From Chitinophaga sp. YR627 (lineage in GTDB: Bacteria; Bacteroidota; Bacteroidia; Chitinophagales; Chitinophagaceae), in assembly GCF_900114995.1 (NCBI RefSeq), contig NZ_FOUX01000006.1, positions 186,001 to 250,000 on the forward strand: a DNA stretch of 64,000 bases. The letters are read 5' to 3'. Shown here piece by piece: positions 50,793 through 59,796 of this stretch (the first letter of the stretch is position 1; every line of letters begins with the position of its first letter). The notes beneath the pieces were generated by a model, which was given only the letters and a program-made list of their open reading frames with translations, made no database searches and was not told where the DNA came from. Position numbers and translations under genes: made by a program.

Positions 50793-52259
50793 ATGACAAC
50801 AAAAAATCGTAATAAACTTTTAATTATAGCTGCGGTACTGTTTACTTCCATGACCTCCTGCGATAGCATCCTGGACGTAACTCCGAAAGGCACCTATACC
50901 ACCGCTACTTACTGGCGTAACCAGTCAGATGCAGTCAATGGTATTACCGGTATTTATAACGTACTGCTGGAAGAAGATTTCACAGGACACGCCGAGTTTA
51001 CTTTTGATGATCCTTCTGATGACCAGTACCGTGCGGGTGACCACTCTGAAGATGTGGCTATCGAAAACCTTACCTATGATGCAGCAAATGCACAGGTACG
51101 TTTCGGCTGGAAATGGAAATATGAAATGATCAACCGTGCAAACAGTGCATTGATCTACATCCCGAAGATCACTTCCATAGACGAGGATATTAAAAACCGT
51201 TGTCTGGGTGAAGCCCGTTTCCTGCGTGCATTTGCCTACTGGAGACTGATGCTGGTATACGGCGAAGCGCCGGTTGTATCAGAAGATGATGTACTGACGG
51301 GTAATTATAACAAGCCGAAAGTAAGCATAGATAGTCTGCGTGGTATGATCCAGACGGACCTGCTGGCAGCAGCAGACCTCCTGCCTGATAGCTACGAAGG
51401 CGCTGACAGAGGCCGTGTATCAAAAGGCTCTGCATGGGGCTTACTGTGTAAGCTGTACATGTACTGGGAGAAGCTGGATCAGGCGATCATCTATGGCGAG
51501 AAAGTGATCAACAGCGGTAAGTACAATCTTGCACCAACTTATGTAGCGAACTTTACACCGGAAACAAGTAACAATGATGAAATGCTGTTTGCTGTGCAGA
51601 CAAGCGATACCTGGGGCTACTCAGATTTCACTACTTACTATACACCGCGCGAATGGAACGGATGGAACTTCCACCAGCCACTGAAACAACTGGTAGATGA
51701 ATTCGAACAGAATGATGCGCGTAAGGCAGTATCCATCATGTCTCCTGGTGATAAGATCAATATTGGTTCTTCTATTGCAACATACAATGCAAACATGTCA
51801 GAGACCGGTTATCACTTCCGTAAATTCTCTTACTGGAAACCTAATGGTGGTCTGAACTATTCCCTGAAGACGCCTTTGCTGAGAACTGCAGATATCATGC
51901 TGCTGGTGGCAGAAGCGAAGATCCGTAAGTCTGGTGCAGGTGCAGGTGATACAGAGATCAATAAAGTGCGTAAAAGAGCAGGTCTGGGTGATGTAAGCGG
52001 TGCAGGTATGCCGGCTGTTATCCATGAGCGTCGTGTGGAACTGAGCGGCGAAAATGAACGCCACCAGGACCTGATGCGCTGGGACAAAGCGGGGCTGCTG
52101 GATATCACCACATACTATAACAAACCTAAGTATGGCAGAGATGGTAATATCCTGGTACAGGCGCGTAATTTCATCAGACCTAAGCATTATTATTTCCCAT
52201 TGCCACAAACAGAGATTGATAAGAGCAATGGTGTACTGAAGCAAAACGAGAATTACTAA
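50793..52259 (+). CDS. SusD/RagB-family surface lipoprotein
   Basis: The 488-residue protein has a lipobox TSMTSC (Cys23). It shows the SusD/RagB pattern of TPR-like helices (FLRAFAYWRLMLVYGEAPVV), the mid-region ETSNNDEMLFAVQ and the C-terminal VRKRAGLGDV and RRVELSGENERHQDLMRWD. It caps the SusC barrel at the cell surface and binds the substrate glycan. Partner genes and a NAGLU enzyme downstream suggest an alpha-GlcNAc-containing ligand. Confidence 0.95.
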   Translation: MTTKNRNKLLIIAAVLFTSMTSCDSILDVTPKGTYTTATYWRNQSDAVNGITGIYNVLLEEDFTGHAEFTFDDPSDDQYRAGDHSEDVAIENLTYDAANAQVRFGWKWKYEMINRANSALIYIPKITSIDEDIKNRCLGEARFLRAFAYWRLMLVYGEAPVVSEDDVLTGNYNKPKVSIDSLRGMIQTDLLAAADLLPDSYEGADRGRVSKGSAWGLLCKLYMYWEKLDQAIIYGEKVINSGKYNLAPTYVANFTPETSNNDEMLFAVQTSDTWGYSDFTTYYTPREWNGWNFHQPLKQLVDEFEQNDARKAVSIMSPGDKINIGSSIATYNANMSETGYHFRKFSYWKPNGGLNYSLKTPLLRTADIMLLVAEAKIRKSGAGAGDTEINKVRKRAGLGDVSGAGMPAVIHERRVELSGENERHQDLMRWDKAGLLDITTYYNKPKYGRDGNILVQARNFIRPKHYYFPLPQTEIDKSNGVLKQNENY

Positions 52260-52282
52260 CACAACTATCATTCATCAATCTG

Positions 52283-52317
52283 AAGGAAAATGGCTGGTAT
52301 CATCCGCCATTTTCCTT
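52283..52317 (+). promoter_or_regulatory. intercistronic hairpin between susD and the GH89 gene
   Basis: AAGGAAAATGGC and GCCATTTTCCTT form a perfect 12-bp stem with an 11-nt loop. The following TTTTTT is 9 nt away, so it may be a weak terminator or an mRNA-stabilising element. Confidence 0.5.
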
Positions 52318-52332
52318 TAAAGTAGTTTTTTC

Positions 52333-54519
52333 ATGCAATTGAAAAAGATCATTGCTGCCTTGTTGCTCGGCACCGCAGGATTACCTGCATTTGCACAGAT
52401 AGACAAGGCCGCTACGGACGCGTTTTTAAAAAGGGTCGTAAAGGACAGGGCTGCCGCATTTACCTGCGAATACCTGCCTGCGGACAATGGAAAGGATGTA
52501 TTTGAAATAGAAAGTAATGGCAACCGTATTGTGTTGCGCGGAAACAACGGCGTGAGCGTAGCATCGGCATTGAACTACTATCTCAGAAATTACTGTAATT
52601 CGATCATTACCTGGAACGGTACAAACCTTCATCTGCCGGCTGTATTGCCTGTTGTGAAGGAGAAAGAGCACCATGTGACGCCGTATAAATATCGCTATTA
52701 TATCAACTACTGTACATTCCAGTACAGCATGGCCTGGTGGAACAGGGAGAGATGGCAGCAGGAAATAGACTGGATGGCGATGAATGGCATCAACATGCCA
52801 TTGGCGCTTACCGGTGAAGAAGCTATCTGGCAGGAAGTGTATAAAGAGATGGGCTTTACGGATGCAGAACTGGACAAATTTTTCAGCGGACCAGCTTATT
52901 TCTCCTGGCTCTGGATGGGGAATATCGATGCCTGGGGCGGTCCATTGCCACAACACTGGAAAGATAGTCACAAAGCCTTACAGCAAAAGATCCTGGCAGC
53001 AGAACGTAGTATGGGTATGCTGCCAATACTGCCTGCTTTTACCGGACACGTACCGCCGGCATTCAAAGACAAATACCCGAATGAGATCGTAAAGCCGACC
53101 AACTGGGACGCTGGTTTCCCGGATGTATATATACTCGATCCGAACAGTCCGATGTTTGATAAGATCGGTAAGAAATTTCTGGAAGCACAAACCAAAGCTT
53201 TCGGTACCGATCACTTTTATTCAGCGGATACCTTTAATGAAAATGTGCCGCCTTCCAGCGATTCTTCTTTCCTGGATGCCATGAGCCGTAAGGTATACGC
53301 ATCTATGGCAGCCGCTGATCCGAAAGCCGTATGGGTGATGCAGGGATGGATGTTCCATTATAATGCCAGTTACTGGCATCAGCCGCAGATCCGTGCTTTA
53401 CTGAATGCAGTGCCTGACGACCATATGATCGTACTGGACCTTTACAGTGAAAGTCATCCTGAATGGAAGAATACACAGGCTTACTATGGTAAACCATGGA
53501 TCTGGAATATGCTGCACAACTTCGGCGGCAACACGGGTATGTGGGGATTAATGGATGCTGCTGCGCACGATCCGGCTACAGCCTTACATGATCCGGCTTC
53601 CGGAAAGATGTCGGGCATTGGTCTGACACCGGAAGGTATCGAGCAGAATCCTGCATTATACCAGCTGATGATCGATAACGTTTGGAGAGATCAGCCGATT
53701 AACGTAGATACCTGGCTGCAATCGTATGCAAAGCAGCGTTATGGTGTAGAAAATGAAGCAGTGAACAAGGCCTGGCAGATCCTGTATCATACAGTATACA
53801 TCGGTGGTCCTACCGAAGGAGCACCGGAATCGATCATTGTTGCAAGACCAACACTGGATATAGCCGCAGAGAGAGTAAAGACAAAACTGGAATATGATCC
53901 GGCCAAAGTAGTACCGGCCTGGGATCTTTTCATCAGTGCAGCCGCACAGGTGAAACCAACAGCAGGGTTTAAGTATGACCTGGTAGATGTGACCCGTCAG
54001 GTGCTTGGTAACTATGCCAGTCCTTTACAACAGCGTGTAGCTACTGCTTACCGCAATAAGGACCTCGCAGCATTTAAGCAATACAGCACACAGTTCCTCG
54101 GACTCCTGGACGACATGGATATGCTATTAGGTACCCAGGAAGGATTTCTGCTGGGCAAATGGGTAAGCGATGCACGGAGTAATGGGATTACGCCGGCAGA
54201 GCAGGACCTGTATGAGTTCAATGCGAAAGACCTGGTGACTTTGTGGGGAGATAAGGATAGTCCGGTACACGAATATTCAAACCGTCAGTGGAACGGGCTG
54301 ATTAAAGGCTTTTATAAGCCTCGTTGGCAGCAGTTCTTCACTTTGCTGGAAGCCAGCCTTAAAAAGGGCGAAACAGCCGATTTAAAGGCATTTGAAGAGC
54401 AGGTGAAGGCATTTGAGTGGAAATGGGCGAACGGGCATGATAAATATGCCGCAAAGCCACAGGGAGACCCGGTGAAAGCTGCCGTACAATTACACAAGAA
54501 ATATCGTAAGATGATGTAA
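52333..54519 (+). CDS. GH89 alpha-N-acetylglucosaminidase (NAGLU-like)
   Basis: The 728-residue enzyme has a signal peptide (GTAGLPAFAQ). It carries the NAGLU layout: N-terminal alpha/beta domain, central barrel with WGGPLPQHWKDSHKALQQK, catalytic Glu303 in ADTFNENVPP and Glu373 in LDLYSESHPEW, and a C-terminal all-helical domain. It removes terminal alpha-linked GlcNAc, as found in heparan-like glycans and some mucins, in the periplasm or at the surface. It follows the SusC/SusD genes, so it is likely the main enzyme of this locus. Confidence 0.93.
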   Translation: MQLKKIIAALLLGTAGLPAFAQIDKAATDAFLKRVVKDRAAAFTCEYLPADNGKDVFEIESNGNRIVLRGNNGVSVASALNYYLRNYCNSIITWNGTNLHLPAVLPVVKEKEHHVTPYKYRYYINYCTFQYSMAWWNRERWQQEIDWMAMNGINMPLALTGEEAIWQEVYKEMGFTDAELDKFFSGPAYFSWLWMGNIDAWGGPLPQHWKDSHKALQQKILAAERSMGMLPILPAFTGHVPPAFKDKYPNEIVKPTNWDAGFPDVYILDPNSPMFDKIGKKFLEAQTKAFGTDHFYSADTFNENVPPSSDSSFLDAMSRKVYASMAAADPKAVWVMQGWMFHYNASYWHQPQIRALLNAVPDDHMIVLDLYSESHPEWKNTQAYYGKPWIWNMLHNFGGNTGMWGLMDAAAHDPATALHDPASGKMSGIGLTPEGIEQNPALYQLMIDNVWRDQPINVDTWLQSYAKQRYGVENEAVNKAWQILYHTVYIGGPTEGAPESIIVARPTLDIAAERVKTKLEYDPAKVVPAWDLFISAAAQVKPTAGFKYDLVDVTRQVLGNYASPLQQRVATAYRNKDLAAFKQYSTQFLGLLDDMDMLLGTQEGFLLGKWVSDARSNGITPAEQDLYEFNAKDLVTLWGDKDSPVHEYSNRQWNGLIKGFYKPRWQQFFTLLEASLKKGETADLKAFEEQVKAFEWKWANGHDKYAAKPQGDPVKAAVQLHKKYRKMM

Positions 54520-54541
54520 TAAAGATTTTCTGTTTTAATCT

Positions 54542-54578
54542 AGGCCGTTCCCCATTCCTGGGGGGGCTATTTTTTTCA
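54542..54578 (+). terminator. terminator after the GH89 gene
   Basis: TAGGCCGTTCCCC and GGGGGGGCTA form a GC-rich stem ending in TTTTTTT. Confidence 0.65.
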
Positions 54579-54944
54579 ATCTTTATGCATGATCTTTTTC
54601 TTATGCATCGTGCCCCAGTCATTCAGCGAGGAGATCACATTCATCAGTGAGTGACTGTACTCCAGCAATTCATATTCTACCAGCAAAGTGGTGGATTCAC
54701 TTCGTTCAATCCTGCGGACGAAACCGTTCAGTTCAAGATCTTTCAGATCATTTGACAACACCCGGGCAGAGATACCCTTCAATGCCTTCTGCAATTCGTT
54801 AAAACGTTTCTTTCCATTGGAAAGTGCGATGATGATCCGCAGTTTCCATTTGCCTCCGATTACGTACAGGGCATCTCCCACAGCATTGATCATTTCCACG
54901 CATTGCTGATCAGATATCGGATCCTTTAAATTACACTCGTGCAT
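54576..54944 (-). CDS. HxlR-family transcriptional regulator
   Basis: The 122-residue winged-helix protein has the HxlR signature: a Cys near the start (MHEC), then IGGKWKLRIIIALSNGKKRF, NELQKALKGISARVLSNDLKDLE and the wing LVEYELLEYSHSL. HxlR/YodB proteins often sense thiol-reactive or oxidising compounds through that Cys. It is divergent from a secreted esterase gene across a 109-bp gap holding a perfect palindrome, so it probably controls that gene and itself. Confidence 0.9.
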   Translation of the reverse strand: MHECNLKDPISDQQCVEMINAVGDALYVIGGKWKLRIIIALSNGKKRFNELQKALKGISARVLSNDLKDLELNGFVRRIERSESTTLLVEYELLEYSHSLMNVISSLNDWGTMHKKKIMHKD

Positions 54945-54962
54945 AGTTCAGGCAGTTACTTT

Positions 54963-54980
54963 AAGGTTAGCGCTAACCTT
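54963..54980. promoter_or_regulatory. perfect 18-bp palindrome, likely HxlR operator
   Basis: AAGGTTAGCGCTAACCTT is a perfect inverted repeat lying 19 bp upstream of the regulator's start and just upstream of the esterase promoter region. Such symmetry fits a dimeric winged-helix regulator. Confidence 0.6.
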
Positions 54981-55015
54981 TTACTTATCAATACGAAAGC
55001 GGGAACTAATGTACA

Positions 55016-55023
55016 TAAGTTTG
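55016..55023 (+). promoter_or_regulatory. candidate -7 element of the esterase gene
   Basis: TAAGTTTG matches TAnnTTTG and supports the ATG at 55054 as the start; no clear -33 box is seen. Confidence 0.35.
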
Positions 55024-55053
55024 CGGCATTACAGGAAATTAAAACTATCAGCA

Positions 55054-55998
55054 ATGTATTTACTGAAGATCGGATTTATCAGCCTGGCCGTATTACTGGT
55101 CATCATCGCCGCTTTGTACAGTTACTATATCTATGCACCCGTACCAAAGACACCGCCACTCAGCGCAACTATCAGCGCATCCGCTATAAAGGTGGGCCAA
55201 CTGGAACGCAGTTTCCTCTCGTATGTGCCCGCTAAACCACATGATCATCCCGCACTCGTTATTATGCTGCATGGTTCTGGTCTGGACGGGAAGCGTTTTC
55301 GGGAATGGACCGGTTACAGCTTTGATCAGCTGGCGGATAAACATGGCTTTCTGGTTGCTTATCCCGACGGATATAAGGGCAACTGGAATGATTGCCGTAT
55401 GGATGCTCCTTTTGAGGCAAAGCAGCTGAATATCGACGATATGGGCTTTCTGCATGCGTTGATTGCGTACTATGAAAAGCAATACAATATTGATCCAAAA
55501 AAGGTCTTTGTGTTTGGCTATTCCAACGGCGGACAAATGGCTTTCAGACTGGGTATGGAAACGCCTGAGAAGGTAGCTGGTATCGCTGCCGTGTGTGCGA
55601 GTCTGCCGGATGCAGCTACCTGCTCCTGTACCATGGAGGGCGCCACTTCGCCGGTATTGCTGGTGAATGGTACAGCCGATAAGATCATTCCTTATAACGG
55701 AGGGGAAGTAAACCTTTTCTTTAAGAAAGTAGGTACTGCGATTTCCGCGCCTGCCACGGCGCAACATTTCGCAGAGAGAAATCAGGCTACAGAAGAAAAG
55801 TCTGCAACTGCATCAGCCACGGTATCGCAACGTACATGGAAAAAAGAAGGGCGTACCCTTGTGCAGCTGATCAGTATATCAGGTGGTGGACACACTGTTC
55901 CTCAGCCGGGATTCAGGTTCCCGCGATTGCTGGGCATGACGTCTGCGGCGTATGATAGTCCGTCGGAAGCCTGTCATTTCTTCGGACTGGATAAATAA
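55054..55998 (+). CDS. secreted PHB-depolymerase/feruloyl-esterase-type hydrolase
   Basis: The 314-residue protein starts at ATG 55054 (MYLLKIGFISLAVLLVIIAA); an ATG at 55009 would lie upstream of the -7 box. An N-terminal membrane segment anchors or exports it. The catalytic serine is in GYSNGG, the acid in NGTADKIIPY and the His in GGGHTVP, the layout of the LpqC/PHB-depolymerase esterase family. It probably cleaves ester bonds on polysaccharides or polyesters. An inserted Ala/Thr/Ser-rich loop sits near 235-260. Its stop is only 6 bp from that of the convergent gene. Confidence 0.85.
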   Translation: MYLLKIGFISLAVLLVIIAALYSYYIYAPVPKTPPLSATISASAIKVGQLERSFLSYVPAKPHDHPALVIMLHGSGLDGKRFREWTGYSFDQLADKHGFLVAYPDGYKGNWNDCRMDAPFEAKQLNIDDMGFLHALIAYYEKQYNIDPKKVFVFGYSNGGQMAFRLGMETPEKVAGIAAVCASLPDAATCSCTMEGATSPVLLVNGTADKIIPYNGGEVNLFFKKVGTAISAPATAQHFAERNQATEEKSATASATVSQRTWKKEGRTLVQLISISGGGHTVPQPGFRFPRLLGMTSAAYDSPSEACHFFGLDK

Positions 55999-56004
55999 GT
56001 GCTT

Positions 56005-59000
56005 TTATTTTATCAGCGGGGTATGCAGATTGGAAAGGGCAGTGGTCACGTATTGTCCTTTCCCTGCTACAAGATACAGCCGGTATAATTCCGGCGACTT
56101 AGGGATATGCAGATTGAGCACAGGTCCGCTACCTGCATGTTCCATATAAATACCATTTTCCCATCCATCTGTTTTGTACAGGTACCACTCAAAATGCAGC
56201 GAGGGATCGAAGTAACCCTCCAGATTCCATTGTCCCTTCTCAAATACCAGTGCGCTGTAAGTCAGTACAGCACCGGGATCCGTTACTCTGGCCGGTTTCA
56301 GTATTTTTATTGCCGGTAATGCCGGTGCAGGTACACTGCCATGCCAGTATTGTGCGAGGCGTACGGCGTCGGGTTTGTAATGACCATAGAGATCTGTCAG
56401 CCCATTGAAGGTGATCGCATCTCTGGTCTGCGCGTCCTGCCATGCGTCTATAAATACCGGCCCTTTTTTACTGGCAGCTATGTAATTATCTGCATGGATA
56501 CCGCTGAAGAAATATGGAATATCAGTAACTGTGATGTTGCCGCCGGTAGCGTCTTTCGGTGAGACAAGCCCTATTGCGGAGAGTTCCGGAATAGCATCCG
56601 CGATGGTTTGTACTGTCAGCGAGAAACGGTGTCCCTCCGGTACATCCAGTGTAACAGGTCTTCCGGGATCAACTGCTTTGATCTGCTGCACCAGCTTTCT
56701 CAGCCAGCGTATATACTGATCCTCGTGATAAAGCAATGAAGGCGATATGTACCTGTCGTCCAGCGCTTCCCAGTAATTATTCCCGAGGTGCCAGCCGATA
56801 ATACTTTTGTTGTCTTTGTTACTACGGACGGTATTCACAACTGAATGGATATAGTCTTCCGGCCATTCTTCCATTCCCTCATCGAGGGCGGGTTCCGGCA
56901 TCCAGAAACCATATTGTATCTGCATGCCCAGATCCGCAGCAACGGAGAAAATGTTGTGATCATATACACCGGGACCATAACGCCTGATCGTATTGATACC
57001 AATGCGTTGCATGGATTGGAGATCGGTCATCACTTCTTTTCGCGTCAGTGTATGATGGTTCCTGAACCAGGGGATACCTTTTGAATATATAACGCCTCTG
57101 ATGGTGTCACTCAGAAGGGCGTTTTGTCTATGGCTGACCATATTGACAGCGGGTAGCATGACAGGCTTGTTGATGGAAGCAGCACTGTTTTTCTGCAGAT
57201 CATTGAGGAGAGACAATGGTGCAGAAGGCTCCAGCAGTTCCCAGTTCAGCATATCTACAGTGGTGTTGCCAACCGTGTTTTTATCAAAACTGCTGTTGAA
57301 AAGAATAGTGGCTTTTACCTCCGGAAAATGATCTGTGATATCGGCAAATGCATCCTGCAGCCAGCCACTTTGTCCGGGTTCTCTGGCCAGGGAACCTGTT
57401 TCTGCGATCATTACCGGTAATCCGGAGCGGAAAAGCGCCTGTGTATGGAATGGCTGGTAGAGCTGACTGAAATTATACCATTGCCCGTCCGGATTCAGTC
57501 TGCCGTAATTAAGCATGGTAACAGCCAGCCAGTCAACATATTCCCTGCCGGGGAAATACCTGTTCGCTGTCGCTGCCTTCCATGGGTTCCATACCCATAC
57601 TACATTTCTGGCGCCTGCGCGCTGGAAGAAATCATGTATGTACCTCCATGCGGCGATATATTCTGTGGCTTTGTTATGTCCTTTTGCAGACCATGGATAA
57701 GCAGGGTTGTCCGGCTCATGCGCAAAGCGGATGAATACAGGCCGGCGCAGGGAGATGATACGTTGTGCAAACTGTTGCAGGTAGTTGTCAAAAATGCCAT
57801 TGCTGATATGCGTCATGATCTTCTGCTCATCGCGCAGTTCATCGTCTTTCAGCTCATCGTTAAAAAGGGCGGCCCAGGGTTCCCAGGTGATCATCGGCAC
57901 AGCATGAAAGGAATAGATCTCATTCATTAGTGAATCGTCCGGCAGGCAGGCAGGCTTATCTCCCCAGGGGATATAACAGGAGATGATATTGAAAGATGCA
58001 CCTTTCACAGCAACGTAATGCATGACCTGCTCTATCGAGGTCATACCACTTGTATCTGCCGGACTGAATATCCCTGTATAGAAAATATTTTCTTTGTAGG
58101 CGTGTGATGACTGATAAGCCGGCGGTGGTTTATTATCCTCATAAATAAACCAGGAGGTGAAACCACAAACGATCAATGTAAGCGACATGGCGGATTTACG
58201 CATCATCACATAAACGCCATGTCTGAATTTCCAGAGTCTTACTTTTACCGCATAGTAGTGATGGTATACAAACTCCATAGTTGTTTGCGGCGCGACATTA
58301 CTCATACGGCCTTTCCAGATGCCTGCCAGGATATTGAACAACATGATCAGGCAGTTGACGAATGCAATGCCTGCCATCACCCAGGAATAAGGATTCCAGT
58401 CCAGCCATAGTCCGTATATAATGGCCGTCACTGACACCAGCAGAATGATGCCATTGGGAATAAACAGTTTCCAGCTGGTGCCTTCCCTGTCATCTTTGGG
58501 TGTTGGGATATAGGGTACTTTTTTACGGATAATGGTATAAAACAGACCTAACACATAGATCCACCAGGTGCCTATCTGTAATAACCCACCAACTATATGA
58601 AAACCACTTTCCTCTTCCGCCATGACCCAACGTTGTACGAAATGTCTTACCAGTATGGTACTGGCCAGGAAAGGAATGCTGATGATACCGAATGAAAGCA
58701 GGTCGAACTGACAGGGGATGATATCCAGTACAAGGGCGAGTACCGGTACCAGGAAATTGATAAAAGACATCACTCCGGAGAAGTAATGAAAGGGCAGTGT
58801 GCCGTAATGTATTTTTTGTTGCCAGGTAAACTTCCGGAACAATTTCGGATAGGTAGCCACCAGTAATTCAAACGTGCCTCTTGCCCATTTCAGTTGCTGT
58901 TTGTAATAAGCGGAAAGGGTAGAGGGCACCAGTCCAAGCGTCAACACTTCTGGTACATACACTGATTTCCATCCTTTGGCGTGTAGCTGCATGGCGGTAT

Positions 59001-59796
59001 GCATATCTTCTGCGAGTCCGGCAGCATGACCACCAATACTGTCGAGCGCACTACGCCTGAAGGTACAGTTAGCGCCGATTGCCTGTACGGTACCGTAGGT
59101 GTTCATAGACATCATCATAGGTCCGTAGAACTGAAAGGTTTGCTGCGCAGCGCCTTTGGCAATGATATTATCACCGATATTGCCGTATGCCTGTACGATC
59201 TGCACAAATCCTATTTCCGGATCAATAAAGTAAGGTACTACACGATCGAGGAATTCGGGTATAGGTACATGATCCGGGTCCATTACGACACAGAGTTCGC
59301 CTGTAGCATATTGTAAGGCATTATTGATGTTACCTGCTTTGGCATCTTTACGGTTTGTCCTGGTGACGTGCCGTACGCCTAACCGTTGGCATACTTCTAT
59401 GAGATAAGGATCATTTGCTTCATCACAAAGCCAGGTGGTATGGGGATAGGTAATGGCCTGCATAGCGGTAAGCGTCTCTACGATCATCTCATAGGGCTCT
59501 CCGGCACAGAAGGTAGTGAATATATCGACGGTAGGATCTATTTTGGTACGGGGCCGTACGGGCATAGAGATATAGAAGTAGTGATACCACTCGTGCAGCA
59601 CTTTCAGGCAGAAGTAGACAATGCCTGACATCATCAGCCAGTATAGGGGTTTATTTCCTATGTTGGCAGGGTTGAAGAGGCTGCACAGGAGTATCCCCAT
59701 ACTGGCTATCCCGGTTACAATGATAAACCGAAGGACCAATAACTCAGTGCTTGTAGGCCGTGATACGCGTATCCGTATTTTTGTCTTTGTTTTCAA
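56005..59796 (-). CDS. GT2 synthase fused to GH26-like and GH2-like domains
   Basis: The 1263-residue fusion starts with two membrane helices (about 18-75). The GT2 domain (about 88-330) has Asp125, metal motif DPDH (173-176), AED (262-264) and QQLKW (300-304, Lys for Arg of QxxRW). Membrane helices follow to about 552. A GH26-like domain (about 570-860) has acid/base Glu694 in RFAHEPDN and nucleophile Glu799 in MIAETGS. A second barrel-like domain (about 895-1150) and an Ig-like C-terminus close it. It probably makes and edits an exported beta-glycan such as a mannan or glucan. It overlaps the upstream lipoprotein gene by 53 bp. Confidence 0.85.
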   Translation of the reverse strand: MKTKTKIRIRVSRPTSTELLVLRFIIVTGIASMGILLCSLFNPANIGNKPLYWLMMSGIVYFCLKVLHEWYHYFYISMPVRPRTKIDPTVDIFTTFCAGEPYEMIVETLTAMQAITYPHTTWLCDEANDPYLIEVCQRLGVRHVTRTNRKDAKAGNINNALQYATGELCVVMDPDHVPIPEFLDRVVPYFIDPEIGFVQIVQAYGNIGDNIIAKGAAQQTFQFYGPMMMSMNTYGTVQAIGANCTFRRSALDSIGGHAAGLAEDMHTAMQLHAKGWKSVYVPEVLTLGLVPSTLSAYYKQQLKWARGTFELLVATYPKLFRKFTWQQKIHYGTLPFHYFSGVMSFINFLVPVLALVLDIIPCQFDLLSFGIISIPFLASTILVRHFVQRWVMAEEESGFHIVGGLLQIGTWWIYVLGLFYTIIRKKVPYIPTPKDDREGTSWKLFIPNGIILLVSVTAIIYGLWLDWNPYSWVMAGIAFVNCLIMLFNILAGIWKGRMSNVAPQTTMEFVYHHYYAVKVRLWKFRHGVYVMMRKSAMSLTLIVCGFTSWFIYEDNKPPPAYQSSHAYKENIFYTGIFSPADTSGMTSIEQVMHYVAVKGASFNIISCYIPWGDKPACLPDDSLMNEIYSFHAVPMITWEPWAALFNDELKDDELRDEQKIMTHISNGIFDNYLQQFAQRIISLRRPVFIRFAHEPDNPAYPWSAKGHNKATEYIAAWRYIHDFFQRAGARNVVWVWNPWKAATANRYFPGREYVDWLAVTMLNYGRLNPDGQWYNFSQLYQPFHTQALFRSGLPVMIAETGSLAREPGQSGWLQDAFADITDHFPEVKATILFNSSFDKNTVGNTTVDMLNWELLEPSAPLSLLNDLQKNSAASINKPVMLPAVNMVSHRQNALLSDTIRGVIYSKGIPWFRNHHTLTRKEVMTDLQSMQRIGINTIRRYGPGVYDHNIFSVAADLGMQIQYGFWMPEPALDEGMEEWPEDYIHSVVNTVRSNKDNKSIIGWHLGNNYWEALDDRYISPSLLYHEDQYIRWLRKLVQQIKAVDPGRPVTLDVPEGHRFSLTVQTIADAIPELSAIGLVSPKDATGGNITVTDIPYFFSGIHADNYIAASKKGPVFIDAWQDAQTRDAITFNGLTDLYGHYKPDAVRLAQYWHGSVPAPALPAIKILKPARVTDPGAVLTYSALVFEKGQWNLEGYFDPSLHFEWYLYKTDGWENGIYMEHAGSGPVLNLHIPKSPELYRLYLVAGKGQYVTTALSNLHTPLIK

